Shown here in pieces: positions 24,425 through 31,159 of a DNA stretch of 31,159 nt. The DNA comes from Euryarchaeota archaeon UBA125 (lineage in GTDB: Archaea > Thermoplasmatota > Poseidoniia > Poseidoniales > Thalassarchaeaceae). Both the position numbers and the translations under genes were made by a program. Below the pieces are notes generated by a model that was given only the letters and a program-made list of their open reading frames with translations, searched no databases and was not told where the DNA came from. Location: positions 8,472 to 39,630 of the forward strand of contig DAPV01000079.1 in NCBI GenBank assembly GCA_002502625.1. Reading direction: 5' to 3'. Position 1 is the first letter of the stretch. The number at the start of each line of letters is the position of its first letter.

Positions 24425-26604
24425 TGGTATGTCTATTAGCAATATTGCTAATTTCTTCACTATCTGTACATGATAATTTAACAGATATTTCATCATCATC
24501 ATCCACTTCTGCCAGATCATGCGCGGGCAGTACTTCTGTTCAATCAATCGAAATACTGCCACCTGGTCCTGTGATTTTATCAGCAGATGAGGTTCAAGAT
24601 TTCTCATTTTCTTTGAAAGATGGATCTGGAAATACGATTTCCGCTGGTTATGAAATGGGATCTCTTGGAGGAACAACTGCACAATTAGGTTCTGAACAAT
24701 TTCGCTTTTCTCCATCTGGATTAGGCAGTGCCTCTGTTTGGGTTTGTTCAGGAAATGTAAACAAGACAGTTTCAATTACAGTAGTAATTGGCACAGTAGT
24801 AGGATTAGAGTTGACTGCAAGTGATATTGAAGTAACTGCTGATGAATCAATTGATTTGGTATTAAAACGAGTGGATCAACAGGGATATCGGCAAGCAATA
24901 GTCGTTCCAACTAGCAATTGGACTTTACCAGAAGGTTCGGTACTTGAAATGTTACAAGGTGGTGGTTTCCGTTGGACTCCTAATCAGGATGGTAATCAAA
25001 CTTTGATTGTAGGGGATGGAGAATTTTCTGCAGAATTAGAAGTAAATGTCACTCATGGTTCGGCTAGGAGATTGGCAATATCCTCTTCTTTCCCGTTAGA
25101 TCAAATTACTGCTGATGATGAAATTATTCTTAATGCGATGTGGGAAGATATTCGAGGTAATCGTTGGTCCGCTAATTCTACTTGGGAAATAGAAAATACA
25201 GTGATTGGCTTAAATTCAAGTTTTGGAGAATCAGTACTTTTTGATGCATCAATTCAAGGATTAATCACTATTTTAGCAGAAGCTAACGATCCAATAACTC
25301 CCTCTATTATTCGTACAGCCTCCATTAGCTTTGTTGTTCAATCAGGTCGTTTGATTTTATTAGAAATTTCGGGACATTCATTGACCATACCTGTAGATGT
25401 CCCATTTGATCTAAATCCTCAAGGATTTGATGCTGATGGAAATCCTGTAGATTTGACTGGTTTAGAATGGTCAATAATAGAGGGTGCATCTCCGAATTCT
25501 TCCATCAACTTAGATACTAATTATTTCACTCCTTCAATGCCTGGCCAACACAGAATAGTTGCTACTCTGGGTTCACGTGTCACATCCGCTACTATAGAAG
25601 TTGAACAAGGAACTCCGTCTTCAATAGAAGTTAGATCTGATGGCGATTTGGCACTTTCTGTTGAAACTGGTTCTGAATTAAATTTGACTGTAAATGGCTT
25701 TGATTTAGCTGGTTCTTCATATCCTTTTGATGTAGATTGGACTGTTCCAGAAGGATTTGGTACAGTTGAAGTATCTTCTGTTGGAACTGGAAATTTTGTT
25801 TATTCTGCAGAAGGAGTAGGTACCGTTCAGTTAACTGCATCTGTTGGAGAGGTCTCTTGGGAAATACTGGTTAGTGTTTTACCCGGTCCACCGCATTCAC
25901 TTGAATTCGATATCAAAGGAGAATTGAAGCAAGGAGAATCAGTAGAAATTGAGGTAAGAGCATACGATATTGCGGACAACAAGGTAACCATAGCCGTGTG
26001 TGCAGTGGAATTTGAAACAGATGCAGGAATTATGGAATGTATAGATGGTCGTTGGATTCTTGATTTGAAAGGAGAAGGAGAAGCTCGTTTGCAAGGAACT
26101 TATGATGAAGGATATGGATTAGAATATATCACGATTGAATCTACTTTGATGGATGGTTTGTTCGGTTCAGATGCAGGGGCTGCAATCTTCGGAGGAGTAA
26201 TTGTTTTACTGATGATATTGGGTGTTTTAATTGCAGCAGATCGAAAAACAAAAGAGATCATCAAGGAAAGAAAATTAGTAGATCAAGAAATAATTCCACA
26301 GACTTCTGAGATTGAAACAACATATTCCCCCCCTCCAGTTGCTCCTGCGCCCTCTACAATTAATTTAGAGTCGCAATCTTCCTTAATTGGAAATCTTAGT
26401 CGCCCATTGATGAGTTCGGAATTACCTGATTCTACAACTGAATCTTCTCCTGTTCCGAATAATAATCTCGCTAAGTGGTCTGATGAACAATTATCCTCTG
26501 CAGGTTGGACTAAGCAACAGATTGATTCCTACCGTTCTAATCAATTAGAAACGTCAACAAATAATCTAGATGATGTTGAAGAAGAATGGGATACAGGATG
26601 GTAG
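24406..26604 (+). CDS. Surface protein with ~6 Ig-like modules and C-terminal anchor
   Basis: Protein of 732 residues, third of the surface-protein genes. The signal sequence is MDSPRVMVCLLAILLISSLS. About six Ig-like repeats of 85-95 residues occupy roughly 40-580 and there is no DNRLRE module. Repeat 2 (VTADESIDLVLKRVDQQG) is close to a repeat of the giant protein (ITADESVDFTVIRVDIRG). A membrane helix at about 592-613 (AAIFGGVIVLLMILGVLIAA) is followed by a basic stretch and a Pro/Ser-rich tail ending in WSDEQLSSAGWTKQQIDSYR and an acidic, Trp-tipped end. The start overlaps the previous gene by 19 nt; the alternative ATG at 24424 would overlap its stop by one base. Either arrangement implies translational coupling. 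Surface location is clear; function unknown. Confidence 0.85.
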   Translation: MDSPRVMVCLLAILLISSLSVHDNLTDISSSSSTSARSCAGSTSVQSIEILPPGPVILSADEVQDFSFSLKDGSGNTISAGYEMGSLGGTTAQLGSEQFRFSPSGLGSASVWVCSGNVNKTVSITVVIGTVVGLELTASDIEVTADESIDLVLKRVDQQGYRQAIVVPTSNWTLPEGSVLEMLQGGGFRWTPNQDGNQTLIVGDGEFSAELEVNVTHGSARRLAISSSFPLDQITADDEIILNAMWEDIRGNRWSANSTWEIENTVIGLNSSFGESVLFDASIQGLITILAEANDPITPSIIRTASISFVVQSGRLILLEISGHSLTIPVDVPFDLNPQGFDADGNPVDLTGLEWSIIEGASPNSSINLDTNYFTPSMPGQHRIVATLGSRVTSATIEVEQGTPSSIEVRSDGDLALSVETGSELNLTVNGFDLAGSSYPFDVDWTVPEGFGTVEVSSVGTGNFVYSAEGVGTVQLTASVGEVSWEILVSVLPGPPHSLEFDIKGELKQGESVEIEVRAYDIADNKVTIAVCAVEFETDAGIMECIDGRWILDLKGEGEARLQGTYDEGYGLEYITIESTLMDGLFGSDAGAAIFGGVIVLLMILGVLIAADRKTKEIIKERKLVDQEIIPQTSEIETTYSPPPVAPAPSTINLESQSSLIGNLSRPLMSSELPDSTTESSPVPNNNLAKWSDEQLSSAGWTKQQIDSYRSNQLETSTNNLDDVEEEWDTGW

Positions 26605-26700
26605 GTAGTCGATTGCCCGTAGTCTAATGGTTTCTTAACGATTAGTACTATCGATTTTAGCGCAACTTTGGAACGCTCCCCTGATGCATCTGAACAACCC

Positions 26701-26706
26701 TATTTA
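26701..26706 (+). promoter_or_regulatory. Possible TATA box for the membrane protein gene at 26730
   Basis: TATTTA is centred about 26 nt upstream of the GTG at 26730. At that distance an archaeal transcript would begin at or near the start codon, giving a leaderless message. The 125-nt gap before this gene otherwise shows only a TAGTACTA palindrome and no obvious RNA gene. Confidence 0.35.
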
Positions 26707-26729
26707 CAACACACACCAAATCGGATAAT

Positions 26730-27608
26730 GTGAAAACATCAAGATTTCATGAAGTCGTACTCGGTCAGTCAACCGATAAATTTCTGAGAGAGTTGGCCAT
26801 TAACGTCGCTATTGCAGGTTTTATCATTCATCTCTTATGCTGTTTATTGTATGATATTGGCTCACTTGAATCAATCGAACTTATTCCATTCATTGACTCA
26901 TATCTTGATGCACTCTATACCCCATTTTCCATTATTCTTGCATACGAAGTTTACGAGTTAATCCGAGCAATACCTGAATCATTTTCAAATTCAATTGGTA
27001 AACAATTCGAGGTTGTTACACTTCTTGTCGTCCGTGACATTTTCAAAAATCTTTCAGACATTGGAGTCTCTGATGTGAGCATCGATTCAGATGTTGCCTT
27101 CATTGCTATGGAAGGTCTCGTGTTTGTCTTATTGTTTGCAACATCTCTGTATTTCCGTTCTCAAACAGCAATTTCAGTAGATATTAGCCAACAAGATGAC
27201 TCAATCCAAGCATTTGTGATGCAAAAGAAACACTTGGCATCTGGGCTAGCAATGGTCTATGTTCTAGTTGCCATGTATTCGTTTACATCATGGTCAATGG
27301 GTGTTCTTGACGGAGAAACTAGTTTGAGCCGTACTGTATTCTTCTCTGATTTCTTCACTTGGCTCATCGTTTCAGACATTATCATTCTCCTTGTTTCATA
27401 CAAGCACATCATTGATTTCCCACAACTTGCTCGTAATACTGGATTCATTCTCTCAACAGTTGTTATTCGAGTAGGAATTGGAACACCTGGCTATACAGGT
27501 GCTGTTTTATTTATCCTATCAGCATCTTTGGCAGTATGTGTTCTACGTCTAAGTATTCACAGTGATTTGAGAAATGTGCCAGAGAAGCAAGGCATTAAGC
27601 AGAGTTGA
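26730..27608 (+). CDS. Six-helix integral membrane protein, unknown function
   Basis: Protein of 292 residues from a GTG start; the ATG two bases earlier is out of frame and closes at once. Hydrophobic segments lie near 26-46, 62-84, 124-146, 171-190, 207-228 and 238-276 (the last may be two). Between helices 2 and 3 is a well-ordered polar stretch, IPESFSNSIGKQFEVVTL then VRDIFKNLSDI, that looks like the conserved core of the family. Short charged termini face the cytoplasm. I do not recognise the family, and a transporter or sensor role would be a guess. The gap to the Ig-like gene is 125 nt, so it probably has its own promoter. The stop codon lies in an inverted repeat shared with panB's stop. 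Confidence 0.75.
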   Translation: MKTSRFHEVVLGQSTDKFLRELAINVAIAGFIIHLLCCLLYDIGSLESIELIPFIDSYLDALYTPFSIILAYEVYELIRAIPESFSNSIGKQFEVVTLLVVRDIFKNLSDIGVSDVSIDSDVAFIAMEGLVFVLLFATSLYFRSQTAISVDISQQDDSIQAFVMQKKHLASGLAMVYVLVAMYSFTSWSMGVLDGETSLSRTVFFSDFFTWLIVSDIIILLVSYKHIIDFPQLARNTGFILSTVVIRVGIGTPGYTGAVLFILSASLAVCVLRLSIHSDLRNVPEKQGIKQS

Positions 27609-27637
27609 CAATATGGTAAATAGGTCGTATATTGTCA
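27606..27637. terminator. 9-bp inverted repeat joining two convergent stop codons
   Basis: TGACAATAT at 27606-27614 and its exact reverse complement at 27629-27637 are separated by 14 nt. The left TGA is the stop of the membrane protein gene and the right arm holds the panB stop on the other strand. The symmetry makes it usable from both directions. No long T-run follows, so termination by an RNA hairpin is not certain. Confidence 0.45.
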
Positions 27638-28453
27638 TTCATATTGTTCATCAGAACTAGGGAAGTCATGAGATCTAACATCAGAAACATATTGCTCTAC
27701 AGCATTCCGGATATCATTTTCTAGATTGAGATATCGTCTGAGGAATCTAGGACTAAAGTCCATTGTTATACCTAACATGTCATGTAATACCAACACTTGG
27801 CCATCAACATCTGAACCTGCACCAATTCCGATAGTAGGAATCGAAATCGATTCTGAAACTTGCTTGGCCAATTTAGCAGGAATTTTTTCAAGAACTATTG
27901 CGAAACATCCTGCTTTTTCCAACATTTTGGCATCTTCAATTAGTTTCTCTGCTTCTGCATCTTCTCTAGCCCTTACAGTATATGTTCCGAATTTATAGAT
28001 GGATTGAGGAGTTAGACCAAGATGCCCCATTACTGGTATACCCGCAGTTAGTATTCTCTGAATTGATTCAACCACTTCTCTACCTCCTTCCAGTTTTACA
28101 GAATGTGCTCCACTTTCTTTCATTATTCGAATTGCGGAATCTAATGCCTGTCTAGAGTTTCCTTGATAGGTGCCAAAAGGCATATCAACTACAATTAATG
28201 CTCGATTTACAGCATTACAAACACATTGAGCATGATAAATCATATGATCTAGAGTAATCGGAACTGTTGTATCATTTCCAGCCATTACATTTGAAGCGGA
28301 GTCTCCAACAAGAATTACATCTACTCCCCCTTGGTCTACTAATCTAGCGAGAGAATAGTCATATGCGGTCAGCATAGTGATTTGTTCACCTTCACGCTTC
28401 ATTTCTTGAAGTGTGTTCGTGGTCACTTTTCGTGCCTTACCTGCTACTGACAT
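27635..28453 (-). CDS. panB: 3-methyl-2-oxobutanoate hydroxymethyltransferase
   Basis: Protein of 272 residues (family 260-280). It makes ketopantoate from 2-oxoisovalerate using methylenetetrahydrofolate, the first step towards pantothenate and CoA. Metal and substrate motifs are complete: MLTAYDYSLA near 27, VGDSASNVMAG near 49, VDMPFGTYQ, SVKLEGG, GIPVMGHLGLTPQS and VLEKIPAKLA, which carries the catalytic Glu, then IGIGAGSDVDGQVLVLHD. AGGGGA-like sequence (AAGGGGAA) about 6 nt upstream of the ATG is a reasonable ribosome binding site. It lies 51 nt after the permease on the same strand and may belong to the same transcript or have its own promoter. Its folate need links it loosely to fhs. 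Confidence 0.95.
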   Translation of the reverse strand: MSVAGKARKVTTNTLQEMKREGEQITMLTAYDYSLARLVDQGGVDVILVGDSASNVMAGNDTTVPITLDHMIYHAQCVCNAVNRALIVVDMPFGTYQGNSRQALDSAIRIMKESGAHSVKLEGGREVVESIQRILTAGIPVMGHLGLTPQSIYKFGTYTVRAREDAEAEKLIEDAKMLEKAGCFAIVLEKIPAKLAKQVSESISIPTIGIGAGSDVDGQVLVLHDMLGITMDFSPRFLRRYLNLENDIRNAVEQYVSDVRSHDFPSSDEQYE

Positions 28454-28477
28454 GCGCGTTCCCCTTGTTTGGGACTC

Positions 28478-28498
28478 CTCTATTAGGTTTCAATAGAG
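28478..28498. promoter_or_regulatory. 7-bp inverted repeat between permease and panB
   Basis: CTCTATT-AGGTTTC-AATAGAG is a perfect 7-bp dyad with a 7-nt loop in the 51-nt gap. It lies just after the permease stop and 25-45 nt upstream of the panB ATG. It could be an operator, an RNA-processing hairpin or a weak terminator. Confidence 0.35.
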
Positions 28499-28504
28499 CG
28501 GATG

Positions 28505-30199
28505 CTATTCTTCTTCCAATGACATGGTCCTAATTACCATCAAGAATTCATCTATATCTAAAATTCCATCATTATTTTGATCTAAAAGATGGAAGAAATC
28601 CCTGATAATATCGGTTTCAGAAGGTAACCAATCTAAAGATCGGATTGCAGCTGTAAATTCCTTGAGATTTAAGTGATTATTATTCTCCAAATCTGAAGCA
28701 TTGAATGCAGTCACTGCTCTAGTTAATTCTGATTCATTATCTTTAATCTGTGCAAAAAATGTGTTCCATGGTCTTTCTGTGATTGTTACATGTTTTCTTC
28801 CATAAGATGCGTAAAGTATTATTCCCAACACGATTGCAAATCCTGCACCTATGATTGCTTGCGATCCCATTAGAACCAGAAGTGAAAGAGTCGAAACAAT
28901 TCCGAAATATTGTACCAATCGACTAGATTGTAAACGATATTTAGGTTGATACCATGTATGCTCATTTTCTACCTTCCTAAGCACAATTACACAGATATTT
29001 ACTGCTGTAAAGATCATTAACATGAATCCAGATGCTAACTTGGCTACAGTAGCGACGTCAAGGAAAATTATAGCTAGCCCCATACAGATACTTGTTCCAT
29101 AGATTGATCGATGAGGTGTTTCATGAACTGGATGTACTTCTTCTAATTCTTTAGGTAGAAGTTTATCACGACTCATTGCAAAAGGGAATTTTGATGCTCC
29201 AAGAAGTCCTGTTAGCCCTCCTCCACTCATTGTAAGAATGGCAAGAATAGCAATAATGAATGCAACAGTACTCCCCCCGACTTCAAGCGCGAGAGCATAT
29301 ATTGGTGCTCTTGAAGGATCTGCACCATTGCCAATTCCTAAATCTGAGCCATCGAAAACTGAGAATAATGTGTATGAAACTCCTGCGTATATTATCATAG
29401 CAATTCCAAGAGAATAGAACATCCCAATGGGTAGATTTTTTTCCGGTTCAATAACATCTTCTCCTACAGCAGCAATTTTGATTACGCCTACATATGCTAA
29501 GAAAACATAGGCAGTAGCAGACCCTAATCCTATCCATCCGTCTGTACTACTCATTACATTGATTGCAGCATCAAAGGGTACACTAGTTGAAGATGCAGTT
29601 CCATTTGAGAATGCTAGGATACAAAGAACTAGAACCATTGATACTGAAAATAGAATAATTGGAGTGAGGATTTTCTTCAGAAGTTTGACTCCTCTAATGT
29701 TTATTGCTGTTACTAATATAAGAATCAAAATTGCTAATATTTTAGCAGCATTATCGTCGAAAGTAATTCCTAAAGTTCCTTGAATTGAGACGACGTATGC
29801 ACTAAATCCAATTAGTGCAAATGCAGATTTTAACATGAATGACGACCATAATCCTAATCCTGAAATTGTACCTATAATCGGTCCAAATGTTCGTTCAATA
29901 TACACATATGCTCCACCTGACTTTGGCATTGCAGAAGATAATTCTGCCTTTGAAATTGCTCCGGGTATCACTACAAGGCCAGATAGAATGTATGCTAACC
30001 AAAGAGCAGCATAAGATCCTTCAATTCCGCCACTTGAATAGTAGAGCTCTTTTCCAGCCAAGGCAGGTAGAACAAAAATTCCGCTTCCCACCATTGCAGA
30101 TAGAGATAAAATCACAGCACCAAACGATCCAACGGATTTTTTCATTAAAGATGAAAAATCAAATAATTGACTTATATCAACAAATGGTCTTCTTTCCAA
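28505..30199 (-). CDS. APC-family amino-acid permease with C-terminal EF-hand pair
   Basis: Protein of 564 residues. Residues 20-480 are an APC-superfamily transporter with about 12 helices, including the helix-1 substrate motif SAMVGSGIFVLPALAG, PKSGGAYVYIERTFG and a FLAYVGVIKIAAVGEDV segment. The last 70 residues carry two EF-hand loops. Loop 1 at 503-514 is DLENNNHLNLKE; loop 2 at 540-551 is DQNNDGILDIDE, a near-perfect Ca2+ loop with D, N, D, G, D and E at the ligand positions. The start is TTG, supported by GGTGAT ending 3 nt upstream; an ATG 18 codons in (30145) is the alternative. The gene follows the RidA gene by 4 nt. Substrate probably an amino acid, perhaps an aromatic one judging by the neighbours. 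Ca2+ control of transport is inferred. Confidence 0.88.
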   Translation of the reverse strand: MERRPFVDISQLFDFSSLMKKSVGSFGAVILSLSAMVGSGIFVLPALAGKELYYSSGGIEGSYAALWLAYILSGLVVIPGAISKAELSSAMPKSGGAYVYIERTFGPIIGTISGLGLWSSFMLKSAFALIGFSAYVVSIQGTLGITFDDNAAKILAILILILVTAINIRGVKLLKKILTPIILFSVSMVLVLCILAFSNGTASSTSVPFDAAINVMSSTDGWIGLGSATAYVFLAYVGVIKIAAVGEDVIEPEKNLPIGMFYSLGIAMIIYAGVSYTLFSVFDGSDLGIGNGADPSRAPIYALALEVGGSTVAFIIAILAILTMSGGGLTGLLGASKFPFAMSRDKLLPKELEEVHPVHETPHRSIYGTSICMGLAIIFLDVATVAKLASGFMLMIFTAVNICVIVLRKVENEHTWYQPKYRLQSSRLVQYFGIVSTLSLLVLMGSQAIIGAGFAIVLGIILYASYGRKHVTITERPWNTFFAQIKDNESELTRAVTAFNASDLENNNHLNLKEFTAAIRSLDWLPSETDIIRDFFHLLDQNNDGILDIDEFLMVIRTMSLEEE

Positions 30200-30203
30200 G
30201 AAA

Positions 30204-30632
30204 TCACCCTAAATTTGCAATTACCTTCATTTCAACAGCAATAGGTGTGGGAAGCGCAGTTATTGCGAGAGTAGTTCTAGTGGCTTGTATATTTGTAAAG
30301 AATCTTCCATAAACCTCGTTATAGCCTTCAAAATCTCTGTCCATGTCAACTAGAAAAGAAGTAACATCGATAATATCTTCTAATTTTGCTCCACTAGATT
30401 TTAGAATCGCTTCAATATTCAAGATACAAGCCTCAGTTTGGGCTCTAATATCGTAATTCAATGGATTTCCTTCTTTGTCTTTAATTGGTCCACCAGGAAT
30501 ATCATTAGTTTTAGGTTGTCTAGGCCCTACTCCACTAAGAAAAATAAAATCTCCTACACGACGAGCGTGAGGGTATGCTCCAACTGCAACTGGTGCATTA
30601 TCAGAGATAATCACATCTTTATCTGAATTCAT
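30204..30632 (-). CDS. RidA-family protein, 2-aminomuconate deaminase-like
   Basis: Protein of 142 residues in the RidA/YjgF/YER057c family. The N-terminal AVGAYPHARRVGDFIFLSGV followed by GPRQPKTNDIPGG is the variant seen in 2-aminomuconate deaminases of aminophenol and tryptophan catabolism, unlike the GPYSQA...GQI.LDP form of housekeeping RidA. The deaminase-site Arg is present in QATRTTLAITALP and the Glu in VEMKVIA. It probably hydrolyses 2-aminomuconate to 4-oxalocrotonate and ammonia in the cytoplasm. The ATG overlaps the stop of the ring-cleaving dioxygenase gene (ATGA), which supports that role. A general enamine/imine deaminase function remains possible. Confidence 0.82.
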   Translation of the reverse strand: MNSDKDVIISDNAPVAVGAYPHARRVGDFIFLSGVGPRQPKTNDIPGGPIKDKEGNPLNYDIRAQTEACILNIEAILKSSGAKLEDIIDVTSFLVDMDRDFEGYNEVYGRFFTNIQATRTTLAITALPTPIAVEMKVIANLG

Positions 30633-31159
30633 TCTAACATCCCCTTATCCAGAACATTTCTATCGCCGCGGTAGTATTCTACATCGTCTTCATCAAACTC
30701 TTTGTCTCCAATAGATCCTCCTGATGGAGTGAGTGTAATAACTGCGCCACCACTTCCATGTAATGGCTCGTAGGCTAACACATCTCCGTCGTAGTTGTTA
30801 TGTTGCCCCATTGTAGATGCCATGAACCAGGCTGGTTTGTATGCCACAACCTTTTGTACACGAATTTGACCATGTATATCTCGACTTAATTGACTTAAAT
30901 CTTCTAATCTTCCATCGGCGAAGAACTCTAAAATTTTCCTGTTCCAATCATCATCTTTCTGAGAATGTATTTTATCTTCTGATGAATCGATGTGTTCGGT
31001 AAACATTCTATTCGAGAGACTGGAAACAACCACGACTACTGCCTTTTTACCTTGCGATTGCAGAGTATCTCGAGCAGCCTTACCTAATACAATGGTCTCT
31101 GATCTATTAGCATACATATTACTAGAAAGAATGACAGCAGGAATTTTATTTTCAGGATT
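30629..31159 (-). CDS. Class III extradiol (LigB-type) dioxygenase, partial (5' end off window)
   Basis: The frame is open to the right edge, giving 176 residues of the C-terminal part; the ATG at 31117 is internal to the family's fold. IPAVILSSNMYANRSETIVLG and ARDTLQSQGKKAVVVVVSSL match the central strand-helix region of LigB-type extradiol dioxygenases. The end KPAWFMASTMGQ followed by LAYEPLHGSGGAVI resembles 2-aminophenol 1,6-dioxygenase subunits. The metal-binding N-terminal His residues are off the window, so catalytic competence cannot be judged. Position before a 2-aminomuconate deaminase-like gene, with a 4-nt overlap, points to cleavage of 2-aminophenol, 3-hydroxyanthranilate or a similar ring. 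Family call good, substrate inferred. Confidence 0.72.
   Translation of the reverse strand, partial: NPENKIPAVILSSNMYANRSETIVLGKAARDTLQSQGKKAVVVVVSSLSNRMFTEHIDSSEDKIHSQKDDDWNRKILEFFADGRLEDLSQLSRDIHGQIRVQKVVAYKPAWFMASTMGQHNNYDGDVLAYEPLHGSGGAVITLTPSGGSIGDKEFDEDDVEYYRGDRNVLDKGMLE

Noticed and set aside
26617..26660. GCCCGTAGTCTAATGG, resembling the 5' end and D arm of a tRNA
   Set aside because: No anticodon stem, T arm or matching acceptor strand follows within the expected distance, so neither a tRNA nor an attachment-site remnant can be supported.

Overview
The window looks like a piece of a marine planktonic archaeon, most likely Marine Group II Euryarchaeota (Candidatus Poseidoniales). Archaeal markers seen directly are a clamp-loader small subunit (RfcS), a GatD-type amidotransferase subunit, the ribosome-rescue factor Pelota, and an elongator tRNA-Met gene with a bulge-helix-bulge intron. 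The AT-rich composition, the very tight packing (three of four convergent gene pairs overlap at their stop codons) and the very large secreted Ig-like proteins with acidic, tryptophan-rich cytoplasmic tails also fit. The lineage is an inference from gene content; no marker phylogeny was possible.

Layout. 1-387 (-): start of a protein with Gly-Pro-Pro repeats that runs off the left edge. 498-1973 (+): two membrane proteins, the second resembling YdjM-type metal-dependent membrane hydrolases. 1962-5481 (-): a tight cluster of formate-tetrahydrofolate ligase, Pelota and a degenerate PfkB-type sugar kinase. 5555-6550 (+): a shikimate dehydrogenase-like gene. 6545-8098 (-): carboxyltransferase subunit of an acyl-CoA (propionyl-CoA type) carboxylase. 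8186-9526 (-): gatD. 9602-9726 (-): intron-containing tRNA-Met(CAU). 9816-10715 (+): membrane protein of unknown function. 10712-11671 (-): rfcS.

11798-26604 (+) is the dominant feature, a 14.8-kb run of three adjacent surface-protein genes of 3046, 1159 and 732 residues. The first has seven DNRLRE-like modules alternating with six fibronectin-like linkers, then about eight Ig-like repeats. The second has one DNRLRE-like module and about eight Ig-like repeats. The third has only about six Ig-like repeats. Each has an N-terminal signal sequence, one C-terminal membrane helix and a cytoplasmic tail with an aromatic motif (WW-like, DUF2510-like and a W-rich short motif respectively). They look like paralogous cell-envelope or adhesion proteins made together.

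26730-27608 (+): a six-helix membrane protein, probably translated from a GTG start on a leaderless message. 27635-31159 (-): a likely operon read right to left, made of a class III (LigB-type) ring-cleaving dioxygenase cut by the right edge, a RidA-family protein closest to 2-aminomuconate deaminases, an APC-type amino-acid permease fused to a C-terminal EF-hand pair, and panB. The first two overlap by 4 nt and the third follows within 4 nt, suggesting coupled uptake and ring cleavage of an aromatic amine or tryptophan-derived compound. No mobile element, CRISPR array or rRNA was seen, and no gene-free stretch exceeds about 130 bases.
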